A stretch of DNA of 64,000 bases from Candidatus Gemmiger excrementigallinarum (lineage in GTDB: Bacteria; Bacillota; Clostridia; Oscillospirales; Ruminococcaceae): assembly GCA_019116445.1 (NCBI GenBank), contig DXBP01000006.1, forward strand, positions 1 to 64,000, read 5' to 3'. Shown one piece after another: positions 1 to 9,596 of this stretch; position 1 is the stretch's first letter; each line of letters opens with the position of its first letter. A program made the translations under genes and the position numbers. The notes under the pieces are model-generated. The model had not been told where the DNA came from, did no database searches, and worked only from the letters and a program-made list of their open reading frames with translations.

Positions 1-179
1 CGCTTGATATAACGGGTCATGGCAACACGGGCCGCCTCGATCTGGTTGGAGGTGATCCAGGCCGGCTCCAGGGCGACCAGGCCGTACTGGCCCTGGTTGA
101 CCTTGTTGCCGCGCATGGCCTTGCCGGTCATGCGGCCGCGCTGAACGCGGCGGTATTTAACACGCTTCGGCAGTAACAT
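1..179 (-). CDS. rplP: 50S ribosomal protein L16, N-terminal part (cut by window edge)
   Basis: L16 is a large-subunit protein near the A site and peptidyl-transferase centre. The visible start reads [20 protein letters not shown], the typical L16 N terminus. About 59 residues are present before the left edge; full-length L16 is about 140 residues. The ATG overlaps the rpsC stop as TAATG, so translation is probably coupled. It is the last visible cistron of the S10 operon. Identity is secure from sequence and position; the rest of the gene lies outside the window. Confidence 0.97.
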   Translation of the reverse strand, partial: MLLPKRVKYRRVQRGRMTGKAMRGNKVNQGQYGLVALEPAWITSNQIEAARVAMTRYIK

Positions 180-877
180 TACTGTTTGCCTCCTTCCTTC
201 TTGGCAGCAGGCTTCGCACCCTTCAGGATCTCACCCTTGTAGATCCAGACCTTGACGCCAACCTTGCCGTAGGTGGTGTTGGCCTCGGCAAAGCCGTAGT
301 CGATGTCGGCACGCAGGGTCTGCAGGGGGATGGTGCCCTCGTGATAGCTCTCGGTGCGGGCGATGTCAGCGCCAGCCAGACGGCCGGAGCAGGTGACCTT
401 GATGCCCTTGGCGGGAACGCCGTTGCGGGGCTGCATGGCGTTGCGGATGACCTGCTTCATAGCACGGCGGAACGCGATGCGGCGCTCCAGCTGAGAAGCG
501 ACATCCTCAGCAACCAGCTGAGCATTGGTGGTGACGCCCTTGACCTCGACGATGTTGAGGTTGACGTTCTTGCCGGTCATCTTGGCGAGCTGAGCCTCGA
601 GCTTGGTGCTCTCAGCGCCGCCCTTGCCGATGACGATGCCCGGCTTGGAGCAGAAGACGCTGACCTTGATGCGGGGCGCGCCGGACTGGCTGTCAACGGT
701 ACGCTCGATCTCGATCTTGGGAACGCCGGCAGCGTAGAGCTGCTTCTTCAGGGTCTTGCGGATCTTGTAATCCTCGACCAGGGTGTCGCCGAATTCCTGC
801 TTAGAGGTAAACCAGCGGCTGTCCCAATCTTTGATGACGCCCACGCGCATGCCGTGGGGATTGACTTTCTGGCCCAT
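179..877 (-). CDS. rpsC: 30S ribosomal protein S3
   Basis: S3 sits at the mRNA entry tunnel of the small subunit. The 232-residue product begins [18 protein letters not shown] and carries the KH-domain signature PGIVIGKGG around residues 79-87, followed by the S3 C-terminal domain ([19 protein letters not shown]). An AGGAGGT ribosome site lies just upstream of the ATG. The C terminus is lysine-rich, as usual. It lies between rplV (12-nt gap) and rplP (1-nt overlap) in the canonical S10 operon order. Length and motifs match the family. Confidence 0.98.
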   Translation of the reverse strand: MGQKVNPHGMRVGVIKDWDSRWFTSKQEFGDTLVEDYKIRKTLKKQLYAAGVPKIEIERTVDSQSGAPRIKVSVFCSKPGIVIGKGGAESTKLEAQLAKMTGKNVNLNIVEVKGVTTNAQLVAEDVASQLERRIAFRRAMKQVIRNAMQPRNGVPAKGIKVTCSGRLAGADIARTESYHEGTIPLQTLRADIDYGFAEANTTYGKVGVKVWIYKGEILKGAKPAAKKEGGKQ

Positions 878-889
878 TTGTTTACCTCC

Positions 890-1225
890 TTACTCTTTCT
901 CTTTGAGGACGACGGTCATGTGGCTGGTCCTCTTGAGGATACGGAACGCACGGCCCTGTGCGCGGGGCATGATACGCTTGAGCGTGGGGCCGGGGCAGAC
1001 ATAGCACTCTGCCACATACAGGTTGTTGCGATCCATGTTGAAGTTGTTTTCCGCATTCGCGGCAGCAGAATTCACCAGCTTGAGAAGGGGCTCACAGGCG
1101 GCCTTCGGGGTGTACTGCAGGATAGCCAGCGCTTCGTCCAGGGGCTTGTTACGGATGAGATCCATCACGATAGAAACCTTGCGAGGACTGATGCGGGCGT
1201 AACGGAGAATTGCCCGAGCTTCCAT
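890..1225 (-). CDS. rplV: 50S ribosomal protein L22
   Basis: L22 lines the nascent-peptide exit tunnel. The 111-residue product starts [20 protein letters not shown] and ends with the beta-hairpin region ([11 protein letters not shown]-type; here [20 protein letters not shown]) that protrudes into the tunnel and where macrolide-resistance changes occur in other species. Its position between rpsS and rpsC is the conserved operon order. Length is normal and nothing unusual is seen. Confidence 0.98.
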   Translation of the reverse strand: MEARAILRYARISPRKVSIVMDLIRNKPLDEALAILQYTPKAACEPLLKLVNSAAANAENNFNMDRNNLYVAECYVCPGPTLKRIMPRAQGRAFRILKRTSHMTVVLKEKE

Positions 1226-1243
1226 TTATAAGTTCCTCCTCTC

Positions 1244-1519
1244 TTACTTACCGGTGGTCTTGCCGCCGGTATGGCCGGTGAACTTGCGGGTGGGAGCAAA
1301 CTCACCGAGCTTGTGACCAACCATATCCTCGGTCACGTACACAGGCACGTGCTTGCGGCCGTCATGCACAGCAAAGGTGTGGCCGACAAAATCGGGGAAG
1401 ATGGTGGAGGAACGGCTCCAGGTCTTGATAACGCTCTTTTTGCCGCTCTCGTTCATAGCTTCGACTTTCTTCAGCAGAGAAGGCAGGACGTAAGGGCCCT
1501 TTTTCGTGCTTCTGGACAT
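1244..1519 (-). CDS. rpsS: 30S ribosomal protein S19
   Basis: S19 forms the head of the small subunit with S13 and contacts the A-site finger. The 91-residue product starts [20 protein letters not shown] and contains the family core [20 protein letters not shown], then [15 protein letters not shown]. It lies 15 nt after rplB and 18 nt before rplV, with a purine-rich ribosome site. Sequence and context agree completely. Confidence 0.98.
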   Translation of the reverse strand: MSRSTKKGPYVLPSLLKKVEAMNESGKKSVIKTWSRSSTIFPDFVGHTFAVHDGRKHVPVYVTEDMVGHKLGEFAPTRKFTGHTGGKTTGK

Positions 1520-1534
1520 ATTTCGTTTCCTCCC

Positions 1535-2365
1535 TTAACCGTTGGCGCGCTTGACGATGAACTTGTCGGAGCGGGCATGATGTTTGCGGGTCTTGAGGCC
1601 CAGAGCCGGCTTGCCCCACGGGGTACGCGGGCTGCTGTGGCCGACAGGTGCGCGGCCCTCGCCGCCGCCGTGCGGGTGATCGCAGGGGTTCATGACGGTG
1701 CCGCGGCTGCCCGGGCGAACGCCCATGTGACGCTTGCGGCCGGCCTTGCCCAGGTTGACGTTCTCATGGTCAACGTTGGAAACGACGCCGATGGTGGCGA
1801 TGCAGTTCAGACGAACGTTGCGCATCTCACCGGAAGGCAGACGAACCAGAGCGTAGCCGTTCTCCTTCGCCATCAGCTGAGCCATGACGCCAGCGGAACG
1901 GACCAGCTGGCCGCCCTTGCCGGGGTAGAGCTCAATGTTGTGGATCATGGTACCAACGGGGATGTTCTCGAAGGGCAGAGCGTTGCCGGGCTTGATGTCC
2001 GCGTTGGGGCCAGCCATAACGGTGTCGCCGACCTTCAGGCCGTCGGGAGCCAGGATGTAGCTCTTGACGCCGTCGGTGTACTCGACCAGAGCGATGAAAG
2101 CAGAACGGTTGGGATCGTACTCCAGGGTCTTGACGGTCGCGGGGACGTCAAACTTGTTGCGCTTGAAGTCGATCACACGGTACTTGGTGCGGTTGCCGCC
2201 GCCGTGATGACGGACGGTGATGCGGCCGGTGTTGTTACGGCCGGAATGCTTCTTCATAGGCTCCAGCAGGCTGCGCTCGGGCTCGACCTTGGACAGCACG
2301 CTGTAATCGGTGACAGTCATGCCACGGCGGCCCGGGGTAGTCGGCTTGTACTTTTTGATAGCCAT
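1535..2365 (-). CDS. rplB: 50S ribosomal protein L2
   Basis: L2 is required for subunit association and peptidyl-transferase assembly. The 276-residue protein starts [20 protein letters not shown] and carries the C-terminal signature [16 protein letters not shown], with the conserved histidine near residue 229. The start has AAAGGAGT 5 nt upstream. The 94-bp gap from rplW is longer than elsewhere in the operon and contains two short inverted repeats (GGGG-ATATGA-CCCC and AACCC-GCCGA-GGGTT on the coding strand) whose role is unknown. Length is typical. Confidence 0.98.
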   Translation of the reverse strand: MAIKKYKPTTPGRRGMTVTDYSVLSKVEPERSLLEPMKKHSGRNNTGRITVRHHGGGNRTKYRVIDFKRNKFDVPATVKTLEYDPNRSAFIALVEYTDGVKSYILAPDGLKVGDTVMAGPNADIKPGNALPFENIPVGTMIHNIELYPGKGGQLVRSAGVMAQLMAKENGYALVRLPSGEMRNVRLNCIATIGVVSNVDHENVNLGKAGRKRHMGVRPGSRGTVMNPCDHPHGGGEGRAPVGHSSPRTPWGKPALGLKTRKHHARSDKFIVKRANG

Positions 2366-2459
2366 CGTGTTACTCCTTTGTTTATCTTATGAATTATTCT
2401 CGGGGTCATATCCCCATAGGCGAACCCTCGGCGGGTTCTTGACGGAATGCTCAGCAGAA

Positions 2460-2753
2460 TCAGGTCATGCTGGTGAAGAACTCGATCTCCTTGGAGTCGG
2501 GGGTCAGCGTGACGATTGCCTTCTTGCTGGCGGCGGTGTAACCGCCGTGCATTCCCTGACGGCGCCAACGGCCACGAACGTTCATGGTGTTGACCTTGGC
2601 GACCTTAACGCCGAACAGTTCCTCGACCGCCTGAGCGATCTCGACCTTGGTGGCGTCGGTAGCGACCTTGAAGGTGTACTTCTTGTCAGCGATACCGGCC
2701 ATGGAGTTCTCGGTGATGACGGGCGCGAGAACGATATCCTGTGCAAATTTCAT
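2460..2753 (-). CDS. rplW: 50S ribosomal protein L23
   Basis: L23 surrounds the exit-tunnel mouth and docks trigger factor and SRP. The 97-residue product begins MKFAQDIVLAPVITENSM and contains FKVATDATKVEIAQAVEELF and the loop VNTMNVRGRWRRQGM typical of L23. The ATG overlaps the rplD stop as TGATG. It is followed by the 94-bp gap to rplB. It has the usual size and operon position. Confidence 0.97.
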   Translation of the reverse strand: MKFAQDIVLAPVITENSMAGIADKKYTFKVATDATKVEIAQAVEELFGVKVAKVNTMNVRGRWRRQGMHGGYTAASKKAIVTLTPDSKEIEFFTSMT

Positions 2754-3376
2754 CAGCCCAGTACCTCCTCAAGTTTCTTGGCGGCTTCCAGGCTGATGAT
2801 CATCTTGTCGGCGTTGACAACGTCGTAGGTGTTCACGCTGGAAGCGGTGGTGGTTTTTACGCCCGGGATGTTGGCGGCGCTCTTGACGAACTTGGTGTCG
2901 ACAACGTCGTTGACGATCAGGTTCTTCTTGCCGGCGCCGACAGCAGCGAGCATGGCAACAACGGCCTTGGTCTTGTATTCCTCAGAAGCCATCTTGTCGA
3001 CAACGATCATGTTGCCGGAAACAGCCTTGTCGGACAGAGCGGAGAGAACCGCCAGACGCTTGACCTTCTTGTTGATGCGGTAGCTGTAGTCGCGGGGCTT
3101 GGGGCCCAGGGCGACACCGCCGTGCGTCCACTGGGGAGCGCGGATGGAGCCCTGACGAGCGTGGCCGGTGCCCTTCTGGCGCCAAGGCTTTTTGCCGCCG
3201 CCGCGGACTTCCTTGCGGATCTTGGTGTTCTGAGTGCCCTGGCGCTGGTTGGCCAGGAAGTTGACGACTGCCTCGTGGACAGCCTTCTCGTTCGGCGTAA
3301 TGCCGAAGACGGCATCGGAAAGCTCAACGGTGGAAACCTTCTTGCCGTTCATATCGACGACATCAAACTGTGCCAT
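2753..3376 (-). CDS. rplD: 50S ribosomal protein L4
   Basis: L4 reaches into the exit tunnel and, in enterobacteria, also regulates the S10 operon; whether it does so here is unknown. The 207-residue product has the conserved core RQGTQNTKIRKEVRGGGKKP and then WRQKGTGHARQGSIRAPQW, covering the tunnel loop. It sits 14 nt after rplC and overlaps rplW by one base. A ribosome site AGGAGG precedes the ATG. No abnormality is seen. Confidence 0.98.
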   Translation of the reverse strand: MAQFDVVDMNGKKVSTVELSDAVFGITPNEKAVHEAVVNFLANQRQGTQNTKIRKEVRGGGKKPWRQKGTGHARQGSIRAPQWTHGGVALGPKPRDYSYRINKKVKRLAVLSALSDKAVSGNMIVVDKMASEEYKTKAVVAMLAAVGAGKKNLIVNDVVDTKFVKSAANIPGVKTTTASSVNTYDVVNADKMIISLEAAKKLEEVLG

Positions 3377-3390
3377 TGTGTTTTCCTCCT

Positions 3391-4023
<633 letters not shown>

Positions 4024-4186
4024 TGTTTTGTCCTCCTGTAAAGGTTATTGGTTGGTGGTTTCCCATCAACATGACCTCTCCGCTGTTTGTTCACAGCGAG
4101 ATCGGTGTTTTCGATTCTCACATCGGGTGCCGGCGGTTCGCAGATCACGGCTGCGCGTACCGGCTATTATAATGTAAGAGGTTCGA
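4024..4186 (-). other. Long rpsJ-rplC intercistronic region with hairpins
   Basis: This 163-bp spacer inside the S10 operon holds no convincing gene. On the coding strand it shows GCCGG...CCGGC enclosing CGCAG...CTGCG (about 4118-4155) and the hairpin CGCTGT-GAACAA-ACAGCG (about 4083-4100). A TATAAT hexamer is also present just after rpsJ, but without a good -35. This could be an internal promoter or an RNA element tuning L3 and downstream genes; the sequence alone does not decide. Confidence 0.4.
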
Positions 4187-4498
4187 TCACAGCTTGATCT
4201 CGATGTCAACGCCCGCGGGGAGCTGCAGGCTCATGAGAGCCTCGACCGTCTTGTTGGACGGCTTCAGAATGTCGATCAGACGCTTGTGGGTGCGGGTCTC
4301 GAACTGCTCACGGCTGTCCTTGTACTTGTGGACAGCGCGCAGGATCGTGACGACTTCCTTGTCGGTGGGCAGAGGGATCGGGCCGGACACGCGGGCGCCG
4401 GTGCGCTTCGCGGTCTCCACGATCTTCTGTGCTGCAGCATCGATCAGGGATGCATCATAGCTCTTCAAACGAATTCTGATTTTCTCTTTGACTGCCAT
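4187..4498 (-). CDS. rpsJ: 30S ribosomal protein S10 (also NusE)
   Basis: S10 is a head protein of the small subunit and, as NusE, part of antitermination complexes. The 103-residue product begins [20 protein letters not shown] and contains the signature [20 protein letters not shown] near residues 39-58 and [20 protein letters not shown]. It is the first cistron of the operon, with an AGGAGGC ribosome site and a leader of about 340 nt upstream. Full-length and canonical. Confidence 0.98.
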   Translation of the reverse strand: MAVKEKIRIRLKSYDASLIDAAAQKIVETAKRTGARVSGPIPLPTDKEVVTILRAVHKYKDSREQFETRTHKRLIDILKPSNKTVEALMSLQLPAGVDIEIKL

Positions 4499-4837
4499 TG
4501 CTTTCGCCTCCTAATAAAATTTGTGCCTTAGGCGAGCCGATAAATCACACACGTTTCCGGGCGTTCAACCTTCCCGCATGACAAAATCCGGTGAACCGTA
4601 TTTACACAGTTCTCCCGGAAAGAATCATCACAAAGTCAGCCGAACATTGGTCCGTGCCGCAGAATGCAGCGCCGTACATATCCCTTTGTTTCCGTAATTC
4701 TTTCGCCCGGTTCTAAGATCGGACATACTCCGCGGAAAAACCCGTCTGCCTATTGGCGGACGGCAACCTCCCGCATCAACGCATATCGTGGCTTGCGCAG
4801 AACGCTTGTGACATTCCGCCCAAGCCTTTCGCAGCCG
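4499..4837 (-). promoter_or_regulatory. S10 operon 5' leader
   Basis: About 340 untranslated nucleotides lie between the S10 promoter and rpsJ. On the coding strand there is a hairpin at 4588-4618 (CCGG-GA-GAAC, then GTTC-A-CCGG) followed by ATTTTG, which could act as a pause or weak terminator. A leader of this length usually carries regulation of the ribosomal operon. I could not match it to a known L4-binding or other leader class. Confidence 0.5.
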
Positions 4838-4843
4838 AGAATG

Positions 4844-4872
4844 ATTATAGCACACGTTTCCCGGCGTTGCAA
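4844..4872 (-). promoter_or_regulatory. S10 operon promoter
   Basis: On the minus strand, -35 TTGCAA (4867-4872), a 17-nt spacer and -10 TATAAT (4844-4849) preceded by TG give a strong sigma-A-type promoter. Transcription should start near 4837. Confidence 0.85.
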
Positions 4873-4944
4873 GTGTTTTTTGGGCGATTTTCTAAATTTT
4901 TTTGAAAAAATTCTGCGTTTTGCCGAAAGAAGATGACCCCTGCC

Positions 4945-5913
4945 TTAAAACGGCGTACTCATGGTTTGTACCCGCCAGTCATCCTCCGTTTCTACCAGCA
5001 CAGTGGGCGCATAGTAAAGTCGACCTTCCCCTGCCGGGAGTGGTTCTCCCACCTCATCCGTCACAACAATGCAGATGCCTGCAAATTTCAGGCTGCCATC
5101 AGGCTGTTCTTCCGGTTCGGTATGGGTATAGCCGGATTGCGGAATGATATGGTCAAAAGGATAGCCCTGGATAAGCAGAGTATCCCCTTCCCCCTCTGCG
5201 TAATAGGCTGCGGGAACCTCTCCGCGCCAGGGCAGCGGTTCCATCATCGTCCCGAGGGCTTCTTCTGTAAAGATCGTGGAGAAATACGTTTCTGCTTCAG
5301 AGAAGGTCGCAAAGCGCGCGCCTGACACCACCTGTCGATAGTCGCCTTCCGCGGACGGTTCGCATATAAAGCCCTGCCCTGTGGTTTCTATATTATAATA
5401 GGAAAGCGCCAGTGCTGTGGCGGCACCGCGCGGCAAAGACGCCGGCACCTGATAACTGCGTTCCCGGTACGCTTCCGGCATGGAGTGAACTGTAACCGTA
5501 AGCAGGGCTTCCTGCGTTTGCGGGATGGTATAGGTTTGAGAAAGCAGCAGCTCCGGTGCATCCCCTGACAAGGTCCCGTCCGCCGCTTCTCTCACCTGGG
5601 GATTGAGGGCCCGAAGATCCGACTCAGCAAAGCCTGTTTCCTCCGCCAGGGAAGCCCACGTCTGTCCGTGCCAGTTACCTTTATAATACAACGGCAATGT
5701 TTTTGCAGGAATGGGACTGCCGTCCAGTAAGGAGGCAGTATGCTCCTGTTCAATACCGATATGCTCTATCCACCCGGATGCCTCCTCCGGTGTGGACGGA
5801 GATGACACGACCCCCTCATTGGATTCCACATCCTCCGGGGCCCCGGATTCCGCCGGAGCACAAGCTGTCAACAGCAAAAGAGCCAGAGAAAGAGAACACC
5901 AGGTTTTCCGCAT
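4945..5913 (-). CDS. Lipoprotein with LysM-like segment, function unknown
   Basis: The 322-residue product starts at an ATG preceded by GGGGGGA and has a lipoprotein signal: MRKTWCSLSLALLLLTAC, with LLTAC as lipobox, so it should be anchored outside the membrane. Residues about 80-130 resemble a LysM repeat (HGQTWASLAEETGFAESDLR, then ALNPQV, ending SQTYTIPQ), suggesting peptidoglycan binding. The rest is not recognised. Its DNA looks lower in G+C and uses different codons from the flanking ribosomal and rqcH genes, so it may have been acquired. It stands alone between the S10 promoter and the rqcH terminator. An upstream in-frame extension is possible but lacks a signal peptide. Confidence 0.7.
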   Translation of the reverse strand: MRKTWCSLSLALLLLTACAPAESGAPEDVESNEGVVSSPSTPEEASGWIEHIGIEQEHTASLLDGSPIPAKTLPLYYKGNWHGQTWASLAEETGFAESDLRALNPQVREAADGTLSGDAPELLLSQTYTIPQTQEALLTVTVHSMPEAYRERSYQVPASLPRGAATALALSYYNIETTGQGFICEPSAEGDYRQVVSGARFATFSEAETYFSTIFTEEALGTMMEPLPWRGEVPAAYYAEGEGDTLLIQGYPFDHIIPQSGYTHTEPEEQPDGSLKFAGICIVVTDEVGEPLPAGEGRLYYAPTVLVETEDDWRVQTMSTPF

Positions 5914-6112
5914 AGCAGTCCCCCCGTCGTAATGCAGTTCTTCATTGTGTGCAGATCGTATTTTGTTATACAAGCCACATCTCAACAGGAACATATCCGC
6001 AAGCAAATCTTTTTTTCGGGAAACAGCTCAGCCCCGCCAGATGTGTCCCGCTCCGGTCACAGGCAAAAGCAGCAGTTTTGTTTCAGAGAGAATATTTTCC
6101 TTAGTATAACAC

Positions 6113-6146
6113 AAAAACCACACGCCGCACAGTGGGCGTGTGGTTT
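6113..6146 (-). terminator. rqcH terminator
   Basis: On the minus strand the stem ACCACACGCC / GGCGTGTGGT with a 7-nt loop is followed by TTTTTGTGTT, an intrinsic terminator just after rqcH. Confidence 0.85.
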
Positions 6147-6164
6147 CCTGATAAAATTTATAGA

Positions 6165-7919
6165 TCAGCGCTTTTTCAGCTGTTCTTCCAGACCAGGACG
6201 CGGCGTCACGTAGACCGTGGTGTAGACGGTATAGAGTACCATGCCGGGTTTGGCACCGTTAGCCTTCCAGATGTTTTTCACCTCGGTGGTATCTACCGCT
6301 ACCTTGGCCCCGCCATTCTGGCTGGAATGGAGCACCGCCAGTTCGGCGGCCTCCTGTTTGGTGGTATCGGGAATATCTTCGCCGCGGCTCATGACCACAC
6401 AGTGGCTGCCCGGTGCTTTCTGCACATGGAACCACAGGTCCTTGCCCCGGGCGGTGTGCAGGGTGAGTTTATCGTTCTGCAGGTTGTTGCGGCCCACCAG
6501 AATCTCGAATCCGTCGCTGGACATATACCGCAGGAAATCCGCCGGTTTCTGTTTGCGGTCCCGCTGCTTATAGTATTTGAGGTAACCCTGGCTTTTCAGC
6601 TCGGCCCGGATCTCATTGAGAGCAGCTTCCCCGGGGGCGGACTCCACCTCGTACAGAACCGTGGCCAGATACTCGATCTCGGCCTCCCCTTCCACCAGCA
6701 GCTTCTGCAGCATGGCATGGGCGGTCTGCTTCTTTTTATAATCCCGAAAATACTTCTGGGCATTTTCGTTGGGGCCAAGACGAGGGTCCAGGCGGATGGT
6801 CACATCTTCGCCGGTGTAGTAATTCTGTACCGTTACCTGGCGATCCCCCTTGTGCATAGCCCACAGGTTTGCCTGCAGCAGTTCCCCGTACAGGCGCAGT
6901 GTATCGGCCTTAGCCGACTGAGCCAGTTCCTCTTTGCGGGCAGCCTGTTTACGCACGGCACGTTCGTGCATATTATGTACAGCCTTGTACAGTTCACGGC
7001 TCTTCTGGCGCAGACGTTCGGCGCGATCCTTCGTGGCGTAGTAATCTTCCAGCATCTCGCTGTAAGTGGGATACTGGGTCAGAATGGCTTCAGCCCCGTA
7101 CTGGCGCGGGATAAAGAAACTGAACTCCACCGGTTTGGCTGCACCATCCGGCTGCGGCAGACGCACGGCCGTAGGCGTTCCGCCCGCTCCATGTTCGTCC
7201 TTCAGTTCATCCAGGGCTGCCGCCAGACGGGCACGTTCCTCGTTGCTAAGATCGCAGGCCAAAGCGGGTGTTTCCCCCAAAGCACGGCAGACAGCTTCCC
7301 GCACCACAATGGGCCCCACACCTGCCACCACTTTGCCAAGGGCCGAAGCTACCGGCAGGTCTTTTTCACAGGCGGCTGCTACCAGGGAAGCGGTGCTCAC
7401 CGCCAGAAAATCCGGGCGGTTGGGCTTAGGCGGCAAGGTGTAAGGCAAACCGGGAAGCAACTGCCGGACTTCGCTATCCTCAAAATCCACCCGTTTCAAT
7501 GCATCAATGATACGGCCATCCTGTACCAGTACCAGGTTGGAGTATCGACCCATCAGTTCGGCCGCCAGCGTATTGGTGACCAGGTCCCCCATCTCGTTGG
7601 TGCAGCGGAAATCAAAATAGACGATGCGGTCGCCGGGTTCCCGGCGCAGGTCGATGAGCCGTCCACCCGTCAGATGTTTGCGCAGCAGCATACAAAAGCC
7701 CGGAGGCGTCAGCGGATTCTCAAAAGATTCCTTCGTCAGGCAGACACGAGCCGAACCACTGCGGGCCGACAGCAGCAGCCGGTGGGTATCGGTGCGGGTG
7801 CGCAGCGTTACCAGCACCTCGTCGCGGGTAGGCTCAAAGATCTTGTCGATCTTGGCATCCAACAGCGTCGCCTTCAATTCGTCGGCGACCAGCGCCAGCG
7901 TTGCAGCATCCAAAGACAT
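6165..7919 (-). CDS. rqcH: RqcH/NEMF-type ribosome quality-control factor (NFACT protein)
   Basis: RqcH binds stalled 50S subunits carrying peptidyl-tRNA and directs C-terminal alanine tailing, marking the nascent chain for degradation. The 584-residue product has the NFACT-N domain (start MSLDAATLALVADELKATLL, with ELMGRYSNLVLVQDGRIIDA), a central coiled-coil (about 280-440) and the NFACT-R domain with LTLHTARGKDLWFHVQKAPG and SHCVV. Older annotations call this family fibronectin-binding protein A. It is the last gene of a minus-strand run, 31 nt behind the NIF3 gene. Length and domain order are standard. Confidence 0.93.
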   Translation of the reverse strand: MSLDAATLALVADELKATLLDAKIDKIFEPTRDEVLVTLRTRTDTHRLLLSARSGSARVCLTKESFENPLTPPGFCMLLRKHLTGGRLIDLRREPGDRIVYFDFRCTNEMGDLVTNTLAAELMGRYSNLVLVQDGRIIDALKRVDFEDSEVRQLLPGLPYTLPPKPNRPDFLAVSTASLVAAACEKDLPVASALGKVVAGVGPIVVREAVCRALGETPALACDLSNEERARLAAALDELKDEHGAGGTPTAVRLPQPDGAAKPVEFSFFIPRQYGAEAILTQYPTYSEMLEDYYATKDRAERLRQKSRELYKAVHNMHERAVRKQAARKEELAQSAKADTLRLYGELLQANLWAMHKGDRQVTVQNYYTGEDVTIRLDPRLGPNENAQKYFRDYKKKQTAHAMLQKLLVEGEAEIEYLATVLYEVESAPGEAALNEIRAELKSQGYLKYYKQRDRKQKPADFLRYMSSDGFEILVGRNNLQNDKLTLHTARGKDLWFHVQKAPGSHCVVMSRGEDIPDTTKQEAAELAVLHSSQNGGAKVAVDTTEVKNIWKANGAKPGMVLYTVYTTVYVTPRPGLEEQLKKR

Positions 7920-7950
7920 ACTGTCTCTCCTTCCGGCCCGGTAGCCGGGC

Positions 7951-8709
7951 TCAAACGTTCAGATAAGTATAAGGATCGGTGTCAGCCACGGCATGGCGGA
8001 CTTCCAACTGCGGGAAAGCCGCAAGCAGCCGGGCAGCCAGCACATCGGCAATGCCCTGTTCGGTACCCCAATGACCGGCTACAACAAGCCCGACACCCTT
8101 CTGTTTGGCCAACAGAGCGATATGATGGGCCGCTTCGCCGGTGACCAGGCAATCGGCCCCCTCGTCAATTGCTTCTTGCAGATAGCTTCCACCGCCGCCG
8201 CTGACTTCCGCCAGGCGGGTTACCGGTTTGCCGCTGTCCACAAATTTGACGCCGCTGTGCAGCGTTTCCGCACAGAATTTTGCGATGGCTGCCGTGGTGG
8301 TGGGCTGTACGCTGCCGATACGGCCGCAATTTTCCGCAAAATTACGCCGGTCTTCCCGGGAAATACCCAGCAGATCTGCCAGCGTATCATTGACGCCTCC
8401 CGGCGCCGCATCCAGATTCGTATGCATACAGATGCCCGAAATGCCGTTTTGCAGCAGCACGGCAGGCACATCATCCGCCGCGATCCGCTTCATGGGATCA
8501 AAAATCACCGGATGATGGCTAACGATCAGCTGGCAGCCTGCGGCAGCGGCTTCCCGTACCACATCCGCCGTGATGTCCAGCGCCGTGAGCACTTTATCCA
8601 CCGGGCGGCCCGCATCTACCAGCAGCCCTACATTATCCCAGCTGCAGGCCAGTTCCGGCGGAGCAAAGGCCTTCAATTCCTGCAAGATTTCCTGTACTGT
8701 TACAGACAT
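7951..8709 (-). CDS. NIF3-like dinuclear metal-centre protein
   Basis: The 252-residue product begins MSVTVQEILQELKAFAPPEL and shows the metal ligands of the NIF3/YbgI family: SHHPVIFDPMKRI (about 65-77), HTNLDAAPGGVND (about 97-109) and the C-terminal GHWGTEQ. Members form hexamers with paired metal ions; the biological reaction is unsettled, although databases sometimes call them GTP cyclohydrolase I type 2. The start lies inside the end of trmK (about 10-nt overlap). Pairing of trmK with a NIF3 gene is common in Firmicutes and suggests translational coupling. Confidence 0.93.
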   Translation of the reverse strand: MSVTVQEILQELKAFAPPELACSWDNVGLLVDAGRPVDKVLTALDITADVVREAAAAGCQLIVSHHPVIFDPMKRIAADDVPAVLLQNGISGICMHTNLDAAPGGVNDTLADLLGISREDRRNFAENCGRIGSVQPTTTAAIAKFCAETLHSGVKFVDSGKPVTRLAEVSGGGGSYLQEAIDEGADCLVTGEAAHHIALLAKQKGVGLVVAGHWGTEQGIADVLAARLLAAFPQLEVRHAVADTDPYTYLNV

Positions 8710-9374
8710 GAGCGTTTCTCCAATTCTTGTATCAGGCCATCCACCGCGTCGGCTTCCGCACCGGGCGCCAGACCCAAACGATATTTTTTGAGCTTGATGT
8801 TCTGCTGGGCACAGTAGGCCCCAAAACCAGGTTGGCCTTCGGTTTTGCCGCACAGGCACTCCAGACCCTCCGGCTCGTGTTCGGTACCGGCATACCGCGC
8901 ATTCATGACAGCATACCACCGTCCTGCTGCCTGGCAGAGAGTTTCCCCTACCAGGGCAAAACCGCGGCGCGCCAGCCAGCGGCGCAAAACGCTGTGTTTG
9001 GTGGCCGGCACCAATACCAGATTGTACCGTGGGTCAAATACCCAAGGGGCAGCTTCCAGTATTTCCATAATGGTTTCTGCTCCCATCCCGGCAATGACAA
9101 TGTCATCCACCTCACCGGGCTGTACCACCGAAAGTCCACTGCCCAGACGGCATTGGACCCGTTCTCCATAAGGCGCACAGCGCCGACGGGCTTTATTCAA
9201 CGGATCGGGACGCAGGTCACAAGCCAAAACAAGCGGGCAGCGACCGCTGCCCGCCAGTGCGGCGCTTAATTTGCCGTGGTCGCAGCCGATATCCGCTGCG
9301 GCGTGCCCCGGCCGTACATAGGCAAAGGCAGCCGACAGACGGGCATCCAGCTGCGGCAGATTACTGGTGTGCAA
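8700..9374 (-). CDS. trmK: tRNA (adenine22-N1)-methyltransferase
   Basis: TrmK methylates N1 of adenosine 22 in tRNA using S-adenosylmethionine. Visible motifs are the SAM-binding AAADIGCDHGKLSAALA, the catalytic-loop region DDIVIAGMGAETIMEILEAA and LVPATKHSVLRRWLARRGFA, all aligning with the Bacillus protein. The reading frame has no well-placed ATG: the proposed start is TTG at 9374, inside the last codons of the DUF1858 gene, giving 224 residues. A CTG a few codons on is an alternative. The upstream open frame would give an unlikely N-terminal extension. Function is secure, the start is not. Confidence 0.88.
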   Translation of the reverse strand: MHTSNLPQLDARLSAAFAYVRPGHAAADIGCDHGKLSAALAGSGRCPLVLACDLRPDPLNKARRRCAPYGERVQCRLGSGLSVVQPGEVDDIVIAGMGAETIMEILEAAPWVFDPRYNLVLVPATKHSVLRRWLARRGFALVGETLCQAAGRWYAVMNARYAGTEHEPEGLECLCGKTEGQPGFGAYCAQQNIKLKKYRLGLAPGAEADAVDGLIQELEKRSCL

Positions 9375-9567
9375 AGTAATCGTTGAGCTGTGCCACGAGA
9401 GCGTCGGCATCCACACCGTGGACGGCGCAAGCCTGCTCAACGGTTTCGCCGTGGGCAGCCATGCAGCCCAGGCAATGCATACCGGTAGCCAGGAAGATGG
9501 GCACGCAGCCCTGAGCGGGATCGTTGTTGAGGATTTCAGCAATGATAGTATCTTTCGTAACAGTCAT
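9361..9567 (-). CDS. DUF1858 domain protein (CxxC redox-type)
   Basis: This 68-residue protein starts MTVTKDTIIAEILNNDPAQG and contains the DUF1858 hallmark FLATGMHCLGCMAAHGETVE with a CxxC pair at about residues 32-35. Such domains occur beside hybrid-cluster and redox proteins, and a disulfide or metal role is guessed rather than proven. AAAGGAAC lies upstream of the ATG. Its end overlaps the proposed trmK start, so the two may be co-translated. Confidence 0.85.
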   Translation of the reverse strand: MTVTKDTIIAEILNNDPAQGCVPIFLATGMHCLGCMAAHGETVEQACAVHGVDADALVAQLNDYFAHQ

Positions 9568-9596
9568 GGGAAATGTTCCTTTCTGATTTTGATTTT

